Source: Flavobacterium sp. K5-23
GTDB lineage: Bacteria; Bacteroidota; Bacteroidia; Flavobacteriales; Flavobacteriaceae
Assembly: GCF_023278045.1 (NCBI RefSeq)
Contig: NZ_CP056783.1
Coordinates: 434,001-498,000, forward strand
Direction: 5' to 3'
Length of the DNA stretch: 64,000 bases
This document shows, piece by piece, positions 10,492 to 19,598 of this stretch; within the stretch, counting starts at the first letter, position 1, and each line of letters opens with the position of its first letter. The translations under genes and the position numbers were made by a program. Below the pieces are notes generated by a model, which did not search any database, was not told the DNA's origin, and saw only the letters and a program-made list of their open reading frames with translations.

Positions 10492-11091
10492 ATGAAAGTA
10501 ATTTCAAATCCAACTCCAGTCGAAAACGAAATCAAACTAATCCATTCTCTATTCGAGGAAGGCTTGGAGTTGTTTCACATTCGGAAACCTGATTTTAAGG
10601 AATTGGATATGAGACAATATGTTATGGCAATCGGGTTAGAGTTTTGTGATAGATTGGTATTGCACAGCCATCATCAACTAGCAGCTGAATTAGGGATTAA
10701 CCGAATTCATTTTACAGAAAGCAAGCGCAAAGAAATGTCCTTAAGTGTTTTAAAACAATTCAAAGCCAATGGGTTTCATTTAACCACATCAACACATTGT
10801 ATCGAAGATTTCAATGCTTTAGACAAAGTTTTTGAATCCGCTTTCTTGAGTCCTGTTTATAAGAGTATTTCGAAAGAAAATTACATCTCAAAAATAGATC
10901 TATTCGAAGCTGTTAAAAAAAGAACAAACCATTCCACCCAGCTCATCGCTTTGGGCGGAATAGAATCCATAAATGTCGAAAAAACATTAAGCAATGGTTT
11001 TGATAACATAGCACTATTAGGAACCATTTGGAATTCAGAAAACCCAATAAAAAATTATATACGATGTCAGAAAATCGTCCTTTCGTTTTAA
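10492..11091 (+). CDS. ThiE/TenI-family protein, probably TenI-like thiazole tautomerase
   Basis: This 199-residue TIM-barrel protein belongs to the thiamine phosphate synthase/TenI family. It lacks several ThiE signatures seen in the true thiE downstream. The pyrophosphate-binding QLRYK is HIRKP here, the NDNVHLA segment is LHSHHQLAA, and [11 protein letters not shown] is LSPVYKSISKEN. The phosphate-binding IALGGI and FDNIALLGTIW segments are kept. Loss of these residues with retention of the fold is typical of TenI, which aromatises the thiazole carboxylate made by ThiG; that role is an inference. The gap after thiC holds short word repeats but no terminator. Its end overlaps thiD by 28 bases. 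Confidence 0.7.
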   Translation: MKVISNPTPVENEIKLIHSLFEEGLELFHIRKPDFKELDMRQYVMAIGLEFCDRLVLHSHHQLAAELGINRIHFTESKRKEMSLSVLKQFKANGFHLTTSTHCIEDFNALDKVFESAFLSPVYKSISKENYISKIDLFEAVKKRTNHSTQLIALGGIESINVEKTLSNGFDNIALLGTIWNSENPIKNYIRCQKIVLSF

Positions 11092-11819
11092 GCATAGCCG
11101 GTTTTGATCCCTTGGCTGGCGCAGGAGTATTAGCCGATGTGAAAACATTTGAGCAGCATTGTGTTTATGGTTTTGCCATCAACACAGCTAACACCTTACA
11201 GACGGAAAATGATTTCCATAAAATACAGTGGACTGATTTGGATTTTGTTTTACGGTCTATAGAAACACTTTTTACAAAATATAAAATCAAAGCTGTTAAA
11301 ATCGGGATTGTCCCATCATTGGATTACTTAAAAGCGGTTGTATTCGAAATAAAAAAACATTCTCCAAAAACCCTAATTGTCTGGGATACTGTTTTAAAAT
11401 CAACAACCGAGTTTAATTTTTTGGAAGTTAAAAATCAGACTGATTTAATTGAAATTTTGAAACAAATTGATTTAATCACGCCCAATTATGAAGAAATAGT
11501 AAAATTGGACACGTCCCAAACAAATATAGAATTTATTGTAAAAAAACTTTCTGATCACTGTGCTGTACTATTGAAGGGAGGGCATCATCCAACAGAAATT
11601 GGGGTCGATTATTTATATACTAAAGACCGCTTTTTTAGGCTTTCGCCAAATAACACATTAGTAAATGAAAAACATGGCTCAGGCTGTGTACTGTCTTCCG
11701 CTATTGTGGCTAATCTAGCATCAGGACAAGAACTCCTTCTTGCCTGTGCAAATGCAAAAAAATATACCGAAAACTATTTATTGTCTAACTCAACCAAATT
11801 AGGATATCATTATGTATAA
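11064..11819 (+). CDS. thiD: Hydroxymethylpyrimidine/phosphomethylpyrimidine kinase
   Basis: ThiD phosphorylates HMP and HMP-phosphate to HMP-PP, the pyrimidine substrate for thiamine phosphate synthase. The start is set at 11064, giving the family N-terminus VLSIAGFDPLAGAGVLADVK; 251 residues. The ribokinase-fold C-terminal motif is present as HGSGCVLSSAI, with the catalytic-base region at the GSGC loop, and LLKGGHHP is also typical. The gene overlaps the preceding tenI-like gene by 28 bases and thiE by 8 bases, so these genes are co-translated. Confidence 0.93.
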   Translation: MSENRPFVLSIAGFDPLAGAGVLADVKTFEQHCVYGFAINTANTLQTENDFHKIQWTDLDFVLRSIETLFTKYKIKAVKIGIVPSLDYLKAVVFEIKKHSPKTLIVWDTVLKSTTEFNFLEVKNQTDLIEILKQIDLITPNYEEIVKLDTSQTNIEFIVKKLSDHCAVLLKGGHHPTEIGVDYLYTKDRFFRLSPNNTLVNEKHGSGCVLSSAIVANLASGQELLLACANAKKYTENYLLSNSTKLGYHYV

Positions 11820-12450
11820 TAAATTACAATACATCTCTCAAGGAAATACCGTCGAAGAACAATTATTAAACATCCACAAGGCACTAGACAATGGATGTGA
11901 CTGGATTCAGCTACGATATAAAAACGGCTCACAACAAGAGCTACATACATTAGCCGAAAGGGTCAAGATAATTTGCGATGTATACCTGGCAAGTTATATC
12001 ATCAATGACAATGTGCATTTAGCAGAAGAATTGGATGCTGATGGTGTTCATTTGGGTCTTAATGATATGGATACAAAAGAAGCACGTGCAATTTTAGGAA
12101 AAACAAAAATCATCGGAGGAACTGCGAATACTTTTGAGGACGTTGTACTACAAGTGAAAAACGGGTGTGATTACATTGGTCTAGGCCCTTTTCAATTTAC
12201 GAAAACAAAAGAAAACTTAAGCCCCGTTTTAGGGCTGGCGGGCTACCATTCGATTATCGAAAGAATGAAAGCTCAAAATAACGAAATCCCAATCTTTGCT
12301 ATTGGGGGAATTGAATTAGAAAACATAGACAGTCTTATGGAGACTGGAATTTATGGAATTGCAGTATCGGGTTTAATTACTCAAAGTAAAAGCCCGTCCC
12401 AACTCATAACACAACTAAACAACAAATTATATGACGGCATCAATGTTTAA
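11812..12450 (+). CDS. thiE: Thiamine phosphate synthase
   Basis: ThiE joins HMP-PP with the thiazole phosphate to make thiamine monophosphate. The 212-residue protein has the full set of family motifs: WIQLRYK for pyrophosphate and Mg, [36 protein letters not shown] and IPIFAIGGI. It is the functional partner of the degenerate family member at 10492-11091. Its start overlaps thiD and its end overlaps thiG. Confidence 0.93.
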   Translation: MYNKLQYISQGNTVEEQLLNIHKALDNGCDWIQLRYKNGSQQELHTLAERVKIICDVYLASYIINDNVHLAEELDADGVHLGLNDMDTKEARAILGKTKIIGGTANTFEDVVLQVKNGCDYIGLGPFQFTKTKENLSPVLGLAGYHSIIERMKAQNNEIPIFAIGGIELENIDSLMETGIYGIAVSGLITQSKSPSQLITQLNNKLYDGINV

Positions 12451-13207
12451 AATAGGGGATAAAACGCTAGAATCTCGTTTGTTTTTAGGAACGGGGAAAT
12501 TTGGTTCCAATCAACAAATGGAAGAGGCCATTCTGGCGTCTGGAAGCGAACTGGTAACGGTCGCGCTAAAACGAGTGGATCTGGAAACTGAAACTGATGC
12601 CATTTTATCTCATCTAAAACATCCACACCTCCATTTATTGCCCAATACTTCGGGCGCTAGAAATGCTAAAGAAGCCGTATTTGCGGCACAACTGGCAAGA
12701 GAGGCACTGGAAACAAATTGGCTCAAACTCGAAATCCATCCGGATCCAAAATACTTAATGCCGGACGCAATTGAAACCTTAAAGGCAACTGAAGAATTAG
12801 TAAAACTTGGTTTCATTGTACTCCCATATATCCATGCTGACCCCGTACTTTGCAAACGACTGGAAGATGTAGGAACCGCTGCAGTAATGCCCTTGGGTTC
12901 TCCAATAGGCAGTAATAAAGGGCTGAAAACAATCGATTTTCTTGAAATCATAATCGAACAAAGTAAAGTTCCAGTGATTATTGATGCCGGAATTGGCGCT
13001 CCATCTGATGCCGCCAAAGCAATGGAACTGGGTGCTGATGCCGTATTAGTAAACACTGCTATTGCCGTAGCTGGAAATCCAAAATTAATGGCAGAAGCGT
13101 TTAGGGAAGCGGTAATTGCTGGAAGAAAAGCCTATGAAGCTAAATTAGGACAACAATATAGACACGCAATAGCTTCGAGCCCATTAACAGCGTTTTTATA
13201 CGAATAA
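12431..13207 (+). CDS. thiG: Thiazole synthase
   Basis: ThiG condenses deoxyxylulose 5-phosphate, dehydroglycine and ThiS-thiocarboxylate sulfur into the thiazole phosphate. The protein has 258 residues, or 254 if translation begins at the second Met (12443), which would match many relatives better. The Schiff-base lysine is in VTVALKRVD. Other family segments are [29 protein letters not shown] and [13 protein letters not shown]. It overlaps the end of thiE by 20 bases. The downstream gap before thiH (about 90 bases) is rich in short repeats. Confidence 0.95.
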   Translation: MTASMFKIGDKTLESRLFLGTGKFGSNQQMEEAILASGSELVTVALKRVDLETETDAILSHLKHPHLHLLPNTSGARNAKEAVFAAQLAREALETNWLKLEIHPDPKYLMPDAIETLKATEELVKLGFIVLPYIHADPVLCKRLEDVGTAAVMPLGSPIGSNKGLKTIDFLEIIIEQSKVPVIIDAGIGAPSDAAKAMELGADAVLVNTAIAVAGNPKLMAEAFREAVIAGRKAYEAKLGQQYRHAIASSPLTAFLYE

Positions 13208-13299
13208 AAATTAACCACAAAGTTCACAAAGAGAAGCGCAAAGCCCGCAAAGCTTTGTGAACCTTGTGAAAATACCTTGCGCACTTTGCGTTTAAGCTT

Positions 13300-14421
13300 A
13301 TGAAGACATTTAAATCCGTTTTTGAACAATACGATTGGGATACTATTCAATCCAAGATATACCAAACCACCACAAAGGAAGTAGAGCAGGCTTTGGCTAA
13401 TAGCAAAAGGAGTCTTGATGATTTTCTAGCTTTAATTTCTCCTGCTGCTCAACCTTACTTAGAACAAATGGCACAGGAATGTCATGAACTAACTAAAAAA
13501 CGTTTTGGAAAAACCATCCAAATGTATGCACCTATGTATTTGAGTAATGAATGCCAAAACATATGTACCTACTGTGGTTTTAGTTTGGATAATAAAATCA
13601 AGCGAAAAACGCTTACGGATGCCGAAATAAAACTGGAAGTCGCGGTTTTGAAAAGCGCTGGATTTGACCACGTGCTTTTGGTTACCGGCGAAGCTAATTA
13701 TACGGTAAACATTAATTATTTTCTAAATGCTATTGAACAGATAAAACAGCATTTTTCTATTATTTCAGTAGAAGTCCAACCGCTTTCAAAAGAGGAATAC
13801 GAACGATTACACGAGGCAGGCGTTTTTTCGGTTTTGGTGTACCAAGAAACTTATCATCAGGAAGTGTATAAAAAATACCATACCAAGGGCAAGAAATCCA
13901 ATTTTGATTATCGGCTAGACACTCCAGACCGAATAGGAAAAGCAGGGATCCATAAAATAGGATTAGGTGTGTTGCTGGGTCTTGAAGATTGGCGCACCGA
14001 TAGTTTTTTCAACGCCTTGCATTTGGACTATCTGCAAAAAACGTATTGGCAAACGAAATATTCCGTTTCTTTTCCTCGATTGCGCCCGGCTGAAGGGACA
14101 GTTGAGCCTAATTTCATTATGGATGACAAGGATTTAACCCAACTCATTTGCGCGTATCGTTTGTGGAACGAAGATTTGGAGATTTCCATATCGACCCGGG
14201 AAAACGAGAAGTTTAGAAACAACATTATCCCTATTGGCACTACAAGTATGAGTGCAGGTTCCAAAACAAATCCTGGAGGTTATGCCGTTGATCCGCAATC
14301 ACTGGAGCAGTTTGAAATTAGCGACGAACGATCTGTTGATGAAATTACTAAAATCATTACTGAATCAGGGTACGAACCCGTTTGGAAAGATTGGGACAGG
14401 ACTTTTAGTCAAATGTCTTAA
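13300..14421 (+). CDS. thiH: 2-iminoacetate synthase ThiH
   Basis: ThiH is a radical SAM enzyme that cleaves tyrosine to dehydroglycine and p-cresol, supplying the glycine-derived part of the thiazole. The 373-residue protein has the cluster motif C-x3-C-x2-C at Cys85, Cys89 and Cys92 (NECQNICTYC). Family segments such as VLLVTGEANY, VEVQPL, YQETYH and TSMSAGSKTNPGGY are present. Use of ThiH rather than the oxidase ThiO means that thiazole formation depends on tyrosine rather than oxygen. Confidence 0.95.
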   Translation: MKTFKSVFEQYDWDTIQSKIYQTTTKEVEQALANSKRSLDDFLALISPAAQPYLEQMAQECHELTKKRFGKTIQMYAPMYLSNECQNICTYCGFSLDNKIKRKTLTDAEIKLEVAVLKSAGFDHVLLVTGEANYTVNINYFLNAIEQIKQHFSIISVEVQPLSKEEYERLHEAGVFSVLVYQETYHQEVYKKYHTKGKKSNFDYRLDTPDRIGKAGIHKIGLGVLLGLEDWRTDSFFNALHLDYLQKTYWQTKYSVSFPRLRPAEGTVEPNFIMDDKDLTQLICAYRLWNEDLEISISTRENEKFRNNIIPIGTTSMSAGSKTNPGGYAVDPQSLEQFEISDERSVDEITKIITESGYEPVWKDWDRTFSQMS

Positions 14422-14505
14422 AGTCGAAGGTAGAAAGCCTAAAAGCTATAAAACTGCAACTTTTGACATTTGACTTTCGACTTTTAAACTTTATGACTTA
14501 AAAAA

Positions 14506-15216
14506 ATGAGTGTTATTCAAGAATATTTACGTTATAACCGCCAAATAATGTTGCCTGAAATAGGCGATGCAGGGCAGGAAAAAATTAAAAAAGCTAAAGT
14601 ATTGGTAATTGGCGCAGGTGGATTGGGCTGTCCTGTTTTACAATATTTAGCCCCAGCAGGTGTTGGTACAATAGGTATTGTGGATTTTGACCATATTGAA
14701 ATGCATAATTTGCACCGACAAATTCTCTATACTGAAAACCAAGTAGGCCAAGCAAAAGCTTCAACTGCAAAAGAAGCGGTTCAAAAATTAAACCCGTTAA
14801 TTAGTGTTCTTTCATTCGAAGAAAAATTGACTGCAGAAAATGCCATTTCCATTATATCCGAATTTGATATTGTTGTCGATGGATCTGATAATTTCAGCAC
14901 CCGTTATTTAGTAAACGACACATGTGTCGCTTTAGGAAAACCATTAGTTTATGGAAGTATTCTAGGCTTTCAAGGCCAACTTGCGGTATTAAATCACCAA
15001 GGAAGCAAGAATTTAAGAGATCTATTTCCTGAAGCTCCGGATCCTAAAGATGTGCCTAACTGCAATATGAACGGAGTGCTGGGCACGCTTCCAGGAATTA
15101 TTGGCACTATGATGGCTCAGGAAACGCTAAAAATGATTGTGGATTTGTCAATACTAAAAAACGAATTAGTGCTTTTCAACACCTTGAACTGGGATTTCAC
15201 AAAGTTGAAGTTTTAG
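14506..15216 (+). CDS. thiF: ThiF/MoeB-family adenylyltransferase
   Basis: This E1-like enzyme adenylates the Gly-Gly end of ThiS. The 236-residue protein has the ATP-binding GAGGLGCP loop, the R-Q-I-L-Y segment and the catalytic Asp region VVDGSDNFSTRYLVND. E. coli-type ThiF binds zinc through two Cys pairs, but here only an isolated Cys in PNCNMNG remains and no C-x2-C pair is present, so the zinc site is lost or replaced. As last gene of the thiamine operon it very probably serves ThiS. A shared role in molybdopterin synthesis cannot be excluded from sequence alone. Confidence 0.88.
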   Translation: MSVIQEYLRYNRQIMLPEIGDAGQEKIKKAKVLVIGAGGLGCPVLQYLAPAGVGTIGIVDFDHIEMHNLHRQILYTENQVGQAKASTAKEAVQKLNPLISVLSFEEKLTAENAISIISEFDIVVDGSDNFSTRYLVNDTCVALGKPLVYGSILGFQGQLAVLNHQGSKNLRDLFPEAPDPKDVPNCNMNGVLGTLPGIIGTMMAQETLKMIVDLSILKNELVLFNTLNWDFTKLKF

Positions 15217-15221
15217 GAGAA

Positions 15222-15460
15222 GTATTCAGTTCCCAGTCGCAGTGTACAGTTACGATATGTGGTACAAAGAAGTAATTACACCAATTATGAGTATAAATAA
15301 GTCTAAACATTTAGACATTTTCTTTAAACATATAAGGAATGTAAGTTCATTTAAGTTGGACTATTTTGATTTCATAAATGGTATTCTTTTATCAATAAAA
15401 GAATATCTCACGCGAATCCTATCTTCTGCTATCTGAGAACTGCGACTGAAAACTGAACAC
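15222..15460. repeat. Inverted-repeat-bounded intergenic segment between thiF and aat
   Basis: Arms at 15222-15252 and 15431-15460 are imperfect inverted repeats sharing the core CAGTCGCAGT / ACTGCGACTG and flanking CTG-rich words. The roughly 180 bases between are AT-rich and contain a 64-codon open frame (15242-15436) with no recognisable family, which I do not call a gene. It lies between two converging genes. Confidence 0.6.
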
Positions 15461-16095
15461 TATTTACTCAGTATTTTCACAAACTCTTCTCTATCGATTT
15501 CCCTGCAACCCAAACTTTCCAAATGTGGATTATGCACTTGACAATCCAAAAGTTTATAATGATTGTCTTTTAAATGATTTACTAATGCTATAAAAGCCAC
15601 TTTTGAAGCATTAGAAACTGTTGAAAACATACTTTCACCACAAAAAACGTGACCCATGTCGATGCCGTATAATCCTCCAACCAATTCCTCGTTTTGCCAC
15701 ACTTCGACTGATTTTGCAATTCCCATTTCATGTAGTTTACAGTAGGCTTCAGTCATAGCATTGGTAATCCAAGTTCCGTTTTGACCATCGCGCTTTATTT
15801 TTTGGCAATTAGATATTACGTCCCTAAAATTTTGATTGAAAGTAACGGTGAAAGTGTTTCTATTTAGAATGTTTCTCATACTCTTGGAAACGATTAATTC
15901 ATCCAGAAACAGCACCATTCTAGGATTAGGTGACCACCAAATTATGGGGTCATCCTCTTCAAACCAAGGAAAGATTCCACTTTTATAAGCTAACTGTAAA
16001 CGCTCAGGGGATAAGTCTCCACCTACTGCAAGTATACCATCATAATCAGCTTTATAAACTGGAGGAAAAATTAAGTCGTCGGATAAATAATACAT
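15460..16095 (-). CDS. aat: Leucyl/phenylalanyl-tRNA--protein transferase
   Basis: Aat adds Leu or Phe from aminoacyl-tRNA to the N-terminus of proteins that begin with Lys or Arg, making them substrates of the ClpS-ClpAP N-end-rule pathway. The 211-residue protein has the family segments FPP near the start, GILAVGGDLSPERLQLAY, GIFPWF, IIWWSPNPRMV, GTWITNAMTEAY and the GGLYGIDMGHVFCGESMF stretch. It stands alone, converging on the thiamine operon. Confidence 0.96.
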   Translation of the reverse strand: MYYLSDDLIFPPVYKADYDGILAVGGDLSPERLQLAYKSGIFPWFEEDDPIIWWSPNPRMVLFLDELIVSKSMRNILNRNTFTVTFNQNFRDVISNCQKIKRDGQNGTWITNAMTEAYCKLHEMGIAKSVEVWQNEELVGGLYGIDMGHVFCGESMFSTVSNASKVAFIALVNHLKDNHYKLLDCQVHNPHLESLGCREIDREEFVKILSK

Positions 16096-16126
16096 GATTT
16101 TAAACTAAAATTTAAATCTTTACTTG

Positions 16127-16134
16127 TAAATTTG
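16127..16134 (+). promoter_or_regulatory. Probable promoter -7 element for the PAP2 gene
   Basis: TAAATTTG matches TAnnTTTG and lies 46 bases before the start codon of the phosphatase gene. No clear -33 element was assigned. Confidence 0.4.
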
Positions 16135-16180
16135 GAGTTACAAAATTACGTCTTATAAAACATTTGAAAAAAATATTCCA

Positions 16181-16909
16181 ATGAAAAGAACATCTCTATT
16201 ACTCTTCTTCACCTTTATTTTTTTTCAAATGTATGGACAAGGCCCTGATTCATTAGCAAAACCCCGTAAACTAAGTTACAAATCTTTTATTTTTCCAGCC
16301 CTTCTTACCACAAGTGGGATTGTAATGATAAATTCGGATTTCAGCAATAGACTTCAGGATCAATCCAATATTTTTTTTGGAGAAAATTTCAAAACAGGAA
16401 CTGATAATTTCCTGCCCTTTGTTCCAATTGCCCAAATATATATGGGACCCGTTTTTGGTTTTAAACCAAAAGATAACATCTATAATCGAACTGTAGATTT
16501 GGCTGTCGCAAACACATTAACACTGGCTGTAGTTCAAGTGACTAAAAATCTAGTGCGTTATGAAAGACCGGATCAATCTAATAATTTAAGTTTCCCTTCT
16601 GGACATTCGGCTATTGCTTTTACTACGGCAGCACTATTATATCATCAATATAGAGATTCTAATATGTGGTACGCCACAAGTGGTTTCCTTTTTGCAACCG
16701 CTACTGGCGTACTCCGAATTGCAAACAATAAACATTTTGCTCCAGATGTGATAACCGGTGCCGGAATAGGTTTAGCATCAGGACTTTTAGTCTCTTATTA
16801 CAATCCCATTCGAAACATCCGTTTTGGAAAAAACAAAAAAGCAACAGCATTACTGTATCCTCAAATTGGTAATCAAATTGGCCTGGGATTACTTGTCAGA
16901 TATCAATAA
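16181..16909 (+). CDS. PAP2-superfamily phosphatase, exported
   Basis: This is a lipid-phosphate-type phosphatase of the PAP2 superfamily, which acts on phosphatidic acid, undecaprenyl pyrophosphate or related substrates at the membrane. The 242-residue protein begins with a signal peptide (MKRTSLLLFFTFIFFQMYGQ). The three catalytic motifs are present: K-x6-RP (KNLVRYERP), PSGH (SFPSGHSA) and R-x5-H-x3-D (RIANNKHFAPD). The exported start and short hydrophobic segments point to a periplasmic active site. The substrate cannot be told from sequence. It is a single-gene unit followed by a strong terminator. Confidence 0.88.
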   Translation: MKRTSLLLFFTFIFFQMYGQGPDSLAKPRKLSYKSFIFPALLTTSGIVMINSDFSNRLQDQSNIFFGENFKTGTDNFLPFVPIAQIYMGPVFGFKPKDNIYNRTVDLAVANTLTLAVVQVTKNLVRYERPDQSNNLSFPSGHSAIAFTTAALLYHQYRDSNMWYATSGFLFATATGVLRIANNKHFAPDVITGAGIGLASGLLVSYYNPIRNIRFGKNKKATALLYPQIGNQIGLGLLVRYQ

Positions 16910-16932
16910 TCACAATTCAAAACGTTATAAAC

Positions 16933-16966
16933 AAAAAAAGCCTTGAGAATATCAAGGCTTTTTTTT
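16933..16966. terminator. Bidirectional terminator
   Basis: A long stem (AAAAAAAGCCTTGA paired with TCAAGGCTTTTTTT, loop GAATA) lies between the converging PAP2 and DUF3127 genes and can serve both strands. Confidence 0.9.
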
Positions 16967-16982
16967 AAACTTACTTTTTTAA

Positions 16983-17354
16983 TTAAAAAGGTAAATCGTC
17001 TGGCTCGTTTTCATTTAAACTAGTCGCTGGTTGAAAAGTCGCAGCAGCAGGCATTGGAGCAGATTGAGTAGGAGCATCAGCTGCCATTTTCTCAATTCTC
17101 CATCCTTGAATACTGTTGAAATATTTAGTTTCCCCTTGTGGGCTAACCCATTCTCTTCCTCTTAAATTGATTGAAACTTTTACAACATCACCTTCGCTAT
17201 AACTGTTCAATAAATCACATTTATCTTGAGTAAACTCAATCATAATATGCTGAGGATATTGTTCTTCTGTAGTAACAACTAATTCTCTCTTTTTAAATGA
17301 TGCACTAACTTGTTGTTCAGCGTTAACAACTTTTACTTTTCCTGTAACTTCCAT
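16983..17354 (-). CDS. DUF3127 protein
   Basis: This is a 123-residue protein of the DUF3127 family, common in Bacteroidota. Residues 1-90 look like a small beta-barrel reminiscent of an OB fold (MEVTGKVKVVNAEQQV, IMIEFTQDKCDLL, VSINLRGREW). They are followed by a flexible Pro/Ala tail ending in acidic DDLPF. An acidic C-terminal tip of that kind also occurs in single-stranded DNA-binding proteins; compare the ssb at 49316, which ends INDLPF. A nucleic-acid-binding role is therefore a reasonable guess only. It follows the flavin reductase gene by 27 bases on the same strand. Confidence 0.8.
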   Translation of the reverse strand: MEVTGKVKVVNAEQQVSASFKKRELVVTTEEQYPQHIMIEFTQDKCDLLNSYSEGDVVKVSINLRGREWVSPQGETKYFNSIQGWRIEKMAADAPTQSAPMPAAATFQPATSLNENEPDDLPF

Positions 17355-17381
17355 CTTCGTTATTTTAATTGTTATTTAAGA

Positions 17382-18257
17382 TTATTTTTTGGCAAGAAGC
17401 ACTTTCCATGCGGAAAGAACGTCATTATCATTCAGATACTTTTTAGCTTCCTTATACACATTTTCCTGATCATCAGAGCTTAAAACGGCCTTAATGGAAA
17501 AATTCTGTTTTACAAATATACTAACTTCTTCTGTAGTGGGCAAGGCTTCTATATTTCCTAATTTACCCAAGTCATTTCCGTTAAAAACACTGCTTTTTTT
17601 AATTGCATCGGGAATGGCGTCAACACCTATCCCTAGTGTCACTAAAGGCTTAGGGACTTCAAAAAGCCCTTGATTTGATCTGGAATACCAGTTACCACCC
17701 AGTCTGGAAACTAAATCAATTTTATATTGATCAATCACTCCATTTTCGTCTAAAATAGCTTCGTCGATATGAATTCTTACGACTTCACAAAGAATTAAAT
17801 TTCCCGCACCACCCTCAGTTCCCAGTGGAATAATTTGGCTTACTTTACACTCAAACTGCACTGGTGATTCTTTTACTCTAAACGGCTTCACAACATCAGA
17901 AGCAACAGGCGTTAAACCTGATTTGATAAACTCATCTACCCCATCAGCATATTCCGTACTTGCAAGCGATGTTTGTTGAACTATATCAAAATTAACCACA
18001 TTGATCACCACTTCTTTCGTCGCTTCGCAATTGATTAAAGTGTGTTTTATCGAATTGTCACGAACCCTTCTCGCAGGAGAAAAAACAAGAATGGGAGGAT
18101 TAGCACTGAATACGTTAAAGAAGCTAAACGGAGACAAATTTGGCGTTCCATTTTCATCTACTGTACTTGCAAAAGCAATAGGTCTAGGCCCTACAGAACC
18201 TTGTAAATATCCTTGTAATTTAGCCGTTTCAATACTTTTTGGATCAATACTAATCAT
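17382..18257 (-). CDS. Flavin reductase-like FMN-binding protein
   Basis: This 291-residue protein has a flavin reductase-like split-barrel domain in about residues 15-185 (VGPRPIAFASTVDENGTPNLSPFSFF, VFSPARRVRDN, KEVVINVV). Such domains bind FMN and reduce it or act as flavin-dependent oxidoreductases in the cytoplasm. About 100 further residues follow without a recognised motif. The partner enzyme and substrate are not apparent. It is upstream of the DUF3127 gene and may share its transcript. Confidence 0.82.
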   Translation of the reverse strand: MISIDPKSIETAKLQGYLQGSVGPRPIAFASTVDENGTPNLSPFSFFNVFSANPPILVFSPARRVRDNSIKHTLINCEATKEVVINVVNFDIVQQTSLASTEYADGVDEFIKSGLTPVASDVVKPFRVKESPVQFECKVSQIIPLGTEGGAGNLILCEVVRIHIDEAILDENGVIDQYKIDLVSRLGGNWYSRSNQGLFEVPKPLVTLGIGVDAIPDAIKKSSVFNGNDLGKLGNIEALPTTEEVSIFVKQNFSIKAVLSSDDQENVYKEAKKYLNDNDVLSAWKVLLAKK

Positions 18258-18443
18258 GCTTTTTTTGTTTATCCTTAATTAGGTTCGTTATTTTACAAAA
18301 GTAAGGAATCCGATTAAGGATTAAAAGGATGATTCCTGATTTAATCATAAAAATATAAATTGAAACAGTAAATCAATTCTTTATACTAAAATTGAAATAT
18401 TCCCATATATATTTCGTTATATTTATACCTCAAAATCTCATTT

Positions 18444-19598
18444 ATGCAGTTTTCTGAAAGAAGGAATACAAGTCGTTGGATTATCATATTCGCATCTTTT
18501 TTAATCATTTCGTTAATCCTTTGGAATACATATACTTTTTTTCAAATATTCAAAAACGAAGAACGATTAAAAATGAATCTTTGGGCAAAAGCTCAAAAGA
18601 CGCTTATTAATGCTGGGGAGAATACTGATGTTGAACTTCCGCTACAAATATTCAGTGACAATACTTCAATTCCAATTATATTGACGGAGAATGACAGTAT
18701 TATAAATACGGTAAACATCGATGAAGAAATCGTTAATAACCCTCAAAGAGCAACTACCTTTTTATTAAATTTAAAAGGCGAAAACAAACCAATCGTAATA
18801 GAATATGTCCCAGGAAAATTTCAAAATTTATATTATGGGAATTCGGCTTTACTCAATAAACTAAAATATTATCCCGTCGCTTTATTACTCATCATTGTAC
18901 TATTTGCCGCCTTAGTCTATAATTTTTACAGAAGCACTAAAATTGCTACTCAAAACAAACTTTGGGCAGGTATGGCAAAAGAAACGGCACATCAAATAGG
19001 CACGCCACTTTCCTCATTAATAGGCTGGGTCGAAATATTGAAGGCCGATAATGTGGAGGAATCGACTACCTTAGAAATAGAAAGAGACATTGCCCGATTG
19101 CAAACTATTACTGATCGTTTTTCAAAAATAGGTTCGGAGCCCATTTTAGAAAAAAAAGACATTGTACAAGAGACTTTTGATTCTTATAATTACTTGCTTT
19201 CCCGTTTTTCGAAACAAATTGAATTCAGCTTTGAAGGTCCAAAATCACCTATTTACATTATGCTGAATCCTGTTTTACATAGCTGGACGATTGAGAATTT
19301 AGTGAAAAACGCCATCGATGCCATGAAAGGAAGAGGCAAGCTGACTTTGAAAATAGAAAACGATAAAGACTCCGTTAAAATCAACGTAGAAGACTCCGGA
19401 AGCGGAATACACAAAAACCAGCATTCAGCTATCTTTGAACCTGGTTTTACCACTAAAAAAAGAGGCTGGGGACTTGGACTTTCGTTAACCAAAAGAATTG
19501 TAGAGGAATACCACAAAGGAAAAATAAAAGTATTGCATTCAGAAATGGGTAAAGGAACAACAATCCAAATCAGTTTTAAGAAAAGTGATTTAGTTTAA
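18444..19598 (+). CDS. Membrane sensor histidine kinase
   Basis: This 384-residue sensor kinase has transmembrane segments at about residues 12-33 and 142-161, enclosing a periplasmic domain of about 105 residues with no recognised fold. The cytoplasmic part has the phosphoacceptor His183 in ETAHQIGTPLSSLIGW. An HATPase domain follows with the N box (VKNAIDAM), G1 (VEDSGSGI) and G2 (RGWGLGLSL). No response regulator is adjacent, so the kinase is an orphan here. Its 3' end overlaps the converging transglutaminase-like gene by 9 bases. Confidence 0.9.
   Translation: MQFSERRNTSRWIIIFASFLIISLILWNTYTFFQIFKNEERLKMNLWAKAQKTLINAGENTDVELPLQIFSDNTSIPIILTENDSIINTVNIDEEIVNNPQRATTFLLNLKGENKPIVIEYVPGKFQNLYYGNSALLNKLKYYPVALLLIIVLFAALVYNFYRSTKIATQNKLWAGMAKETAHQIGTPLSSLIGWVEILKADNVEESTTLEIERDIARLQTITDRFSKIGSEPILEKKDIVQETFDSYNYLLSRFSKQIEFSFEGPKSPIYIMLNPVLHSWTIENLVKNAIDAMKGRGKLTLKIENDKDSVKINVEDSGSGIHKNQHSAIFEPGFTTKKRGWGLGLSLTKRIVEEYHKGKIKVLHSEMGKGTTIQISFKKSDLV

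Noticed and set aside
12610..13056. 148-codon open frame opposite thiG
   Set aside because: It is the mirror of the GC-richer thiG codons; thiG itself has all family motifs.
15242..15436. 64-codon open frame between thiF and aat
   Set aside because: It overlaps the inverted-repeat arm, has no recognisable motif, and lies between two converging genes with no promoter signal.
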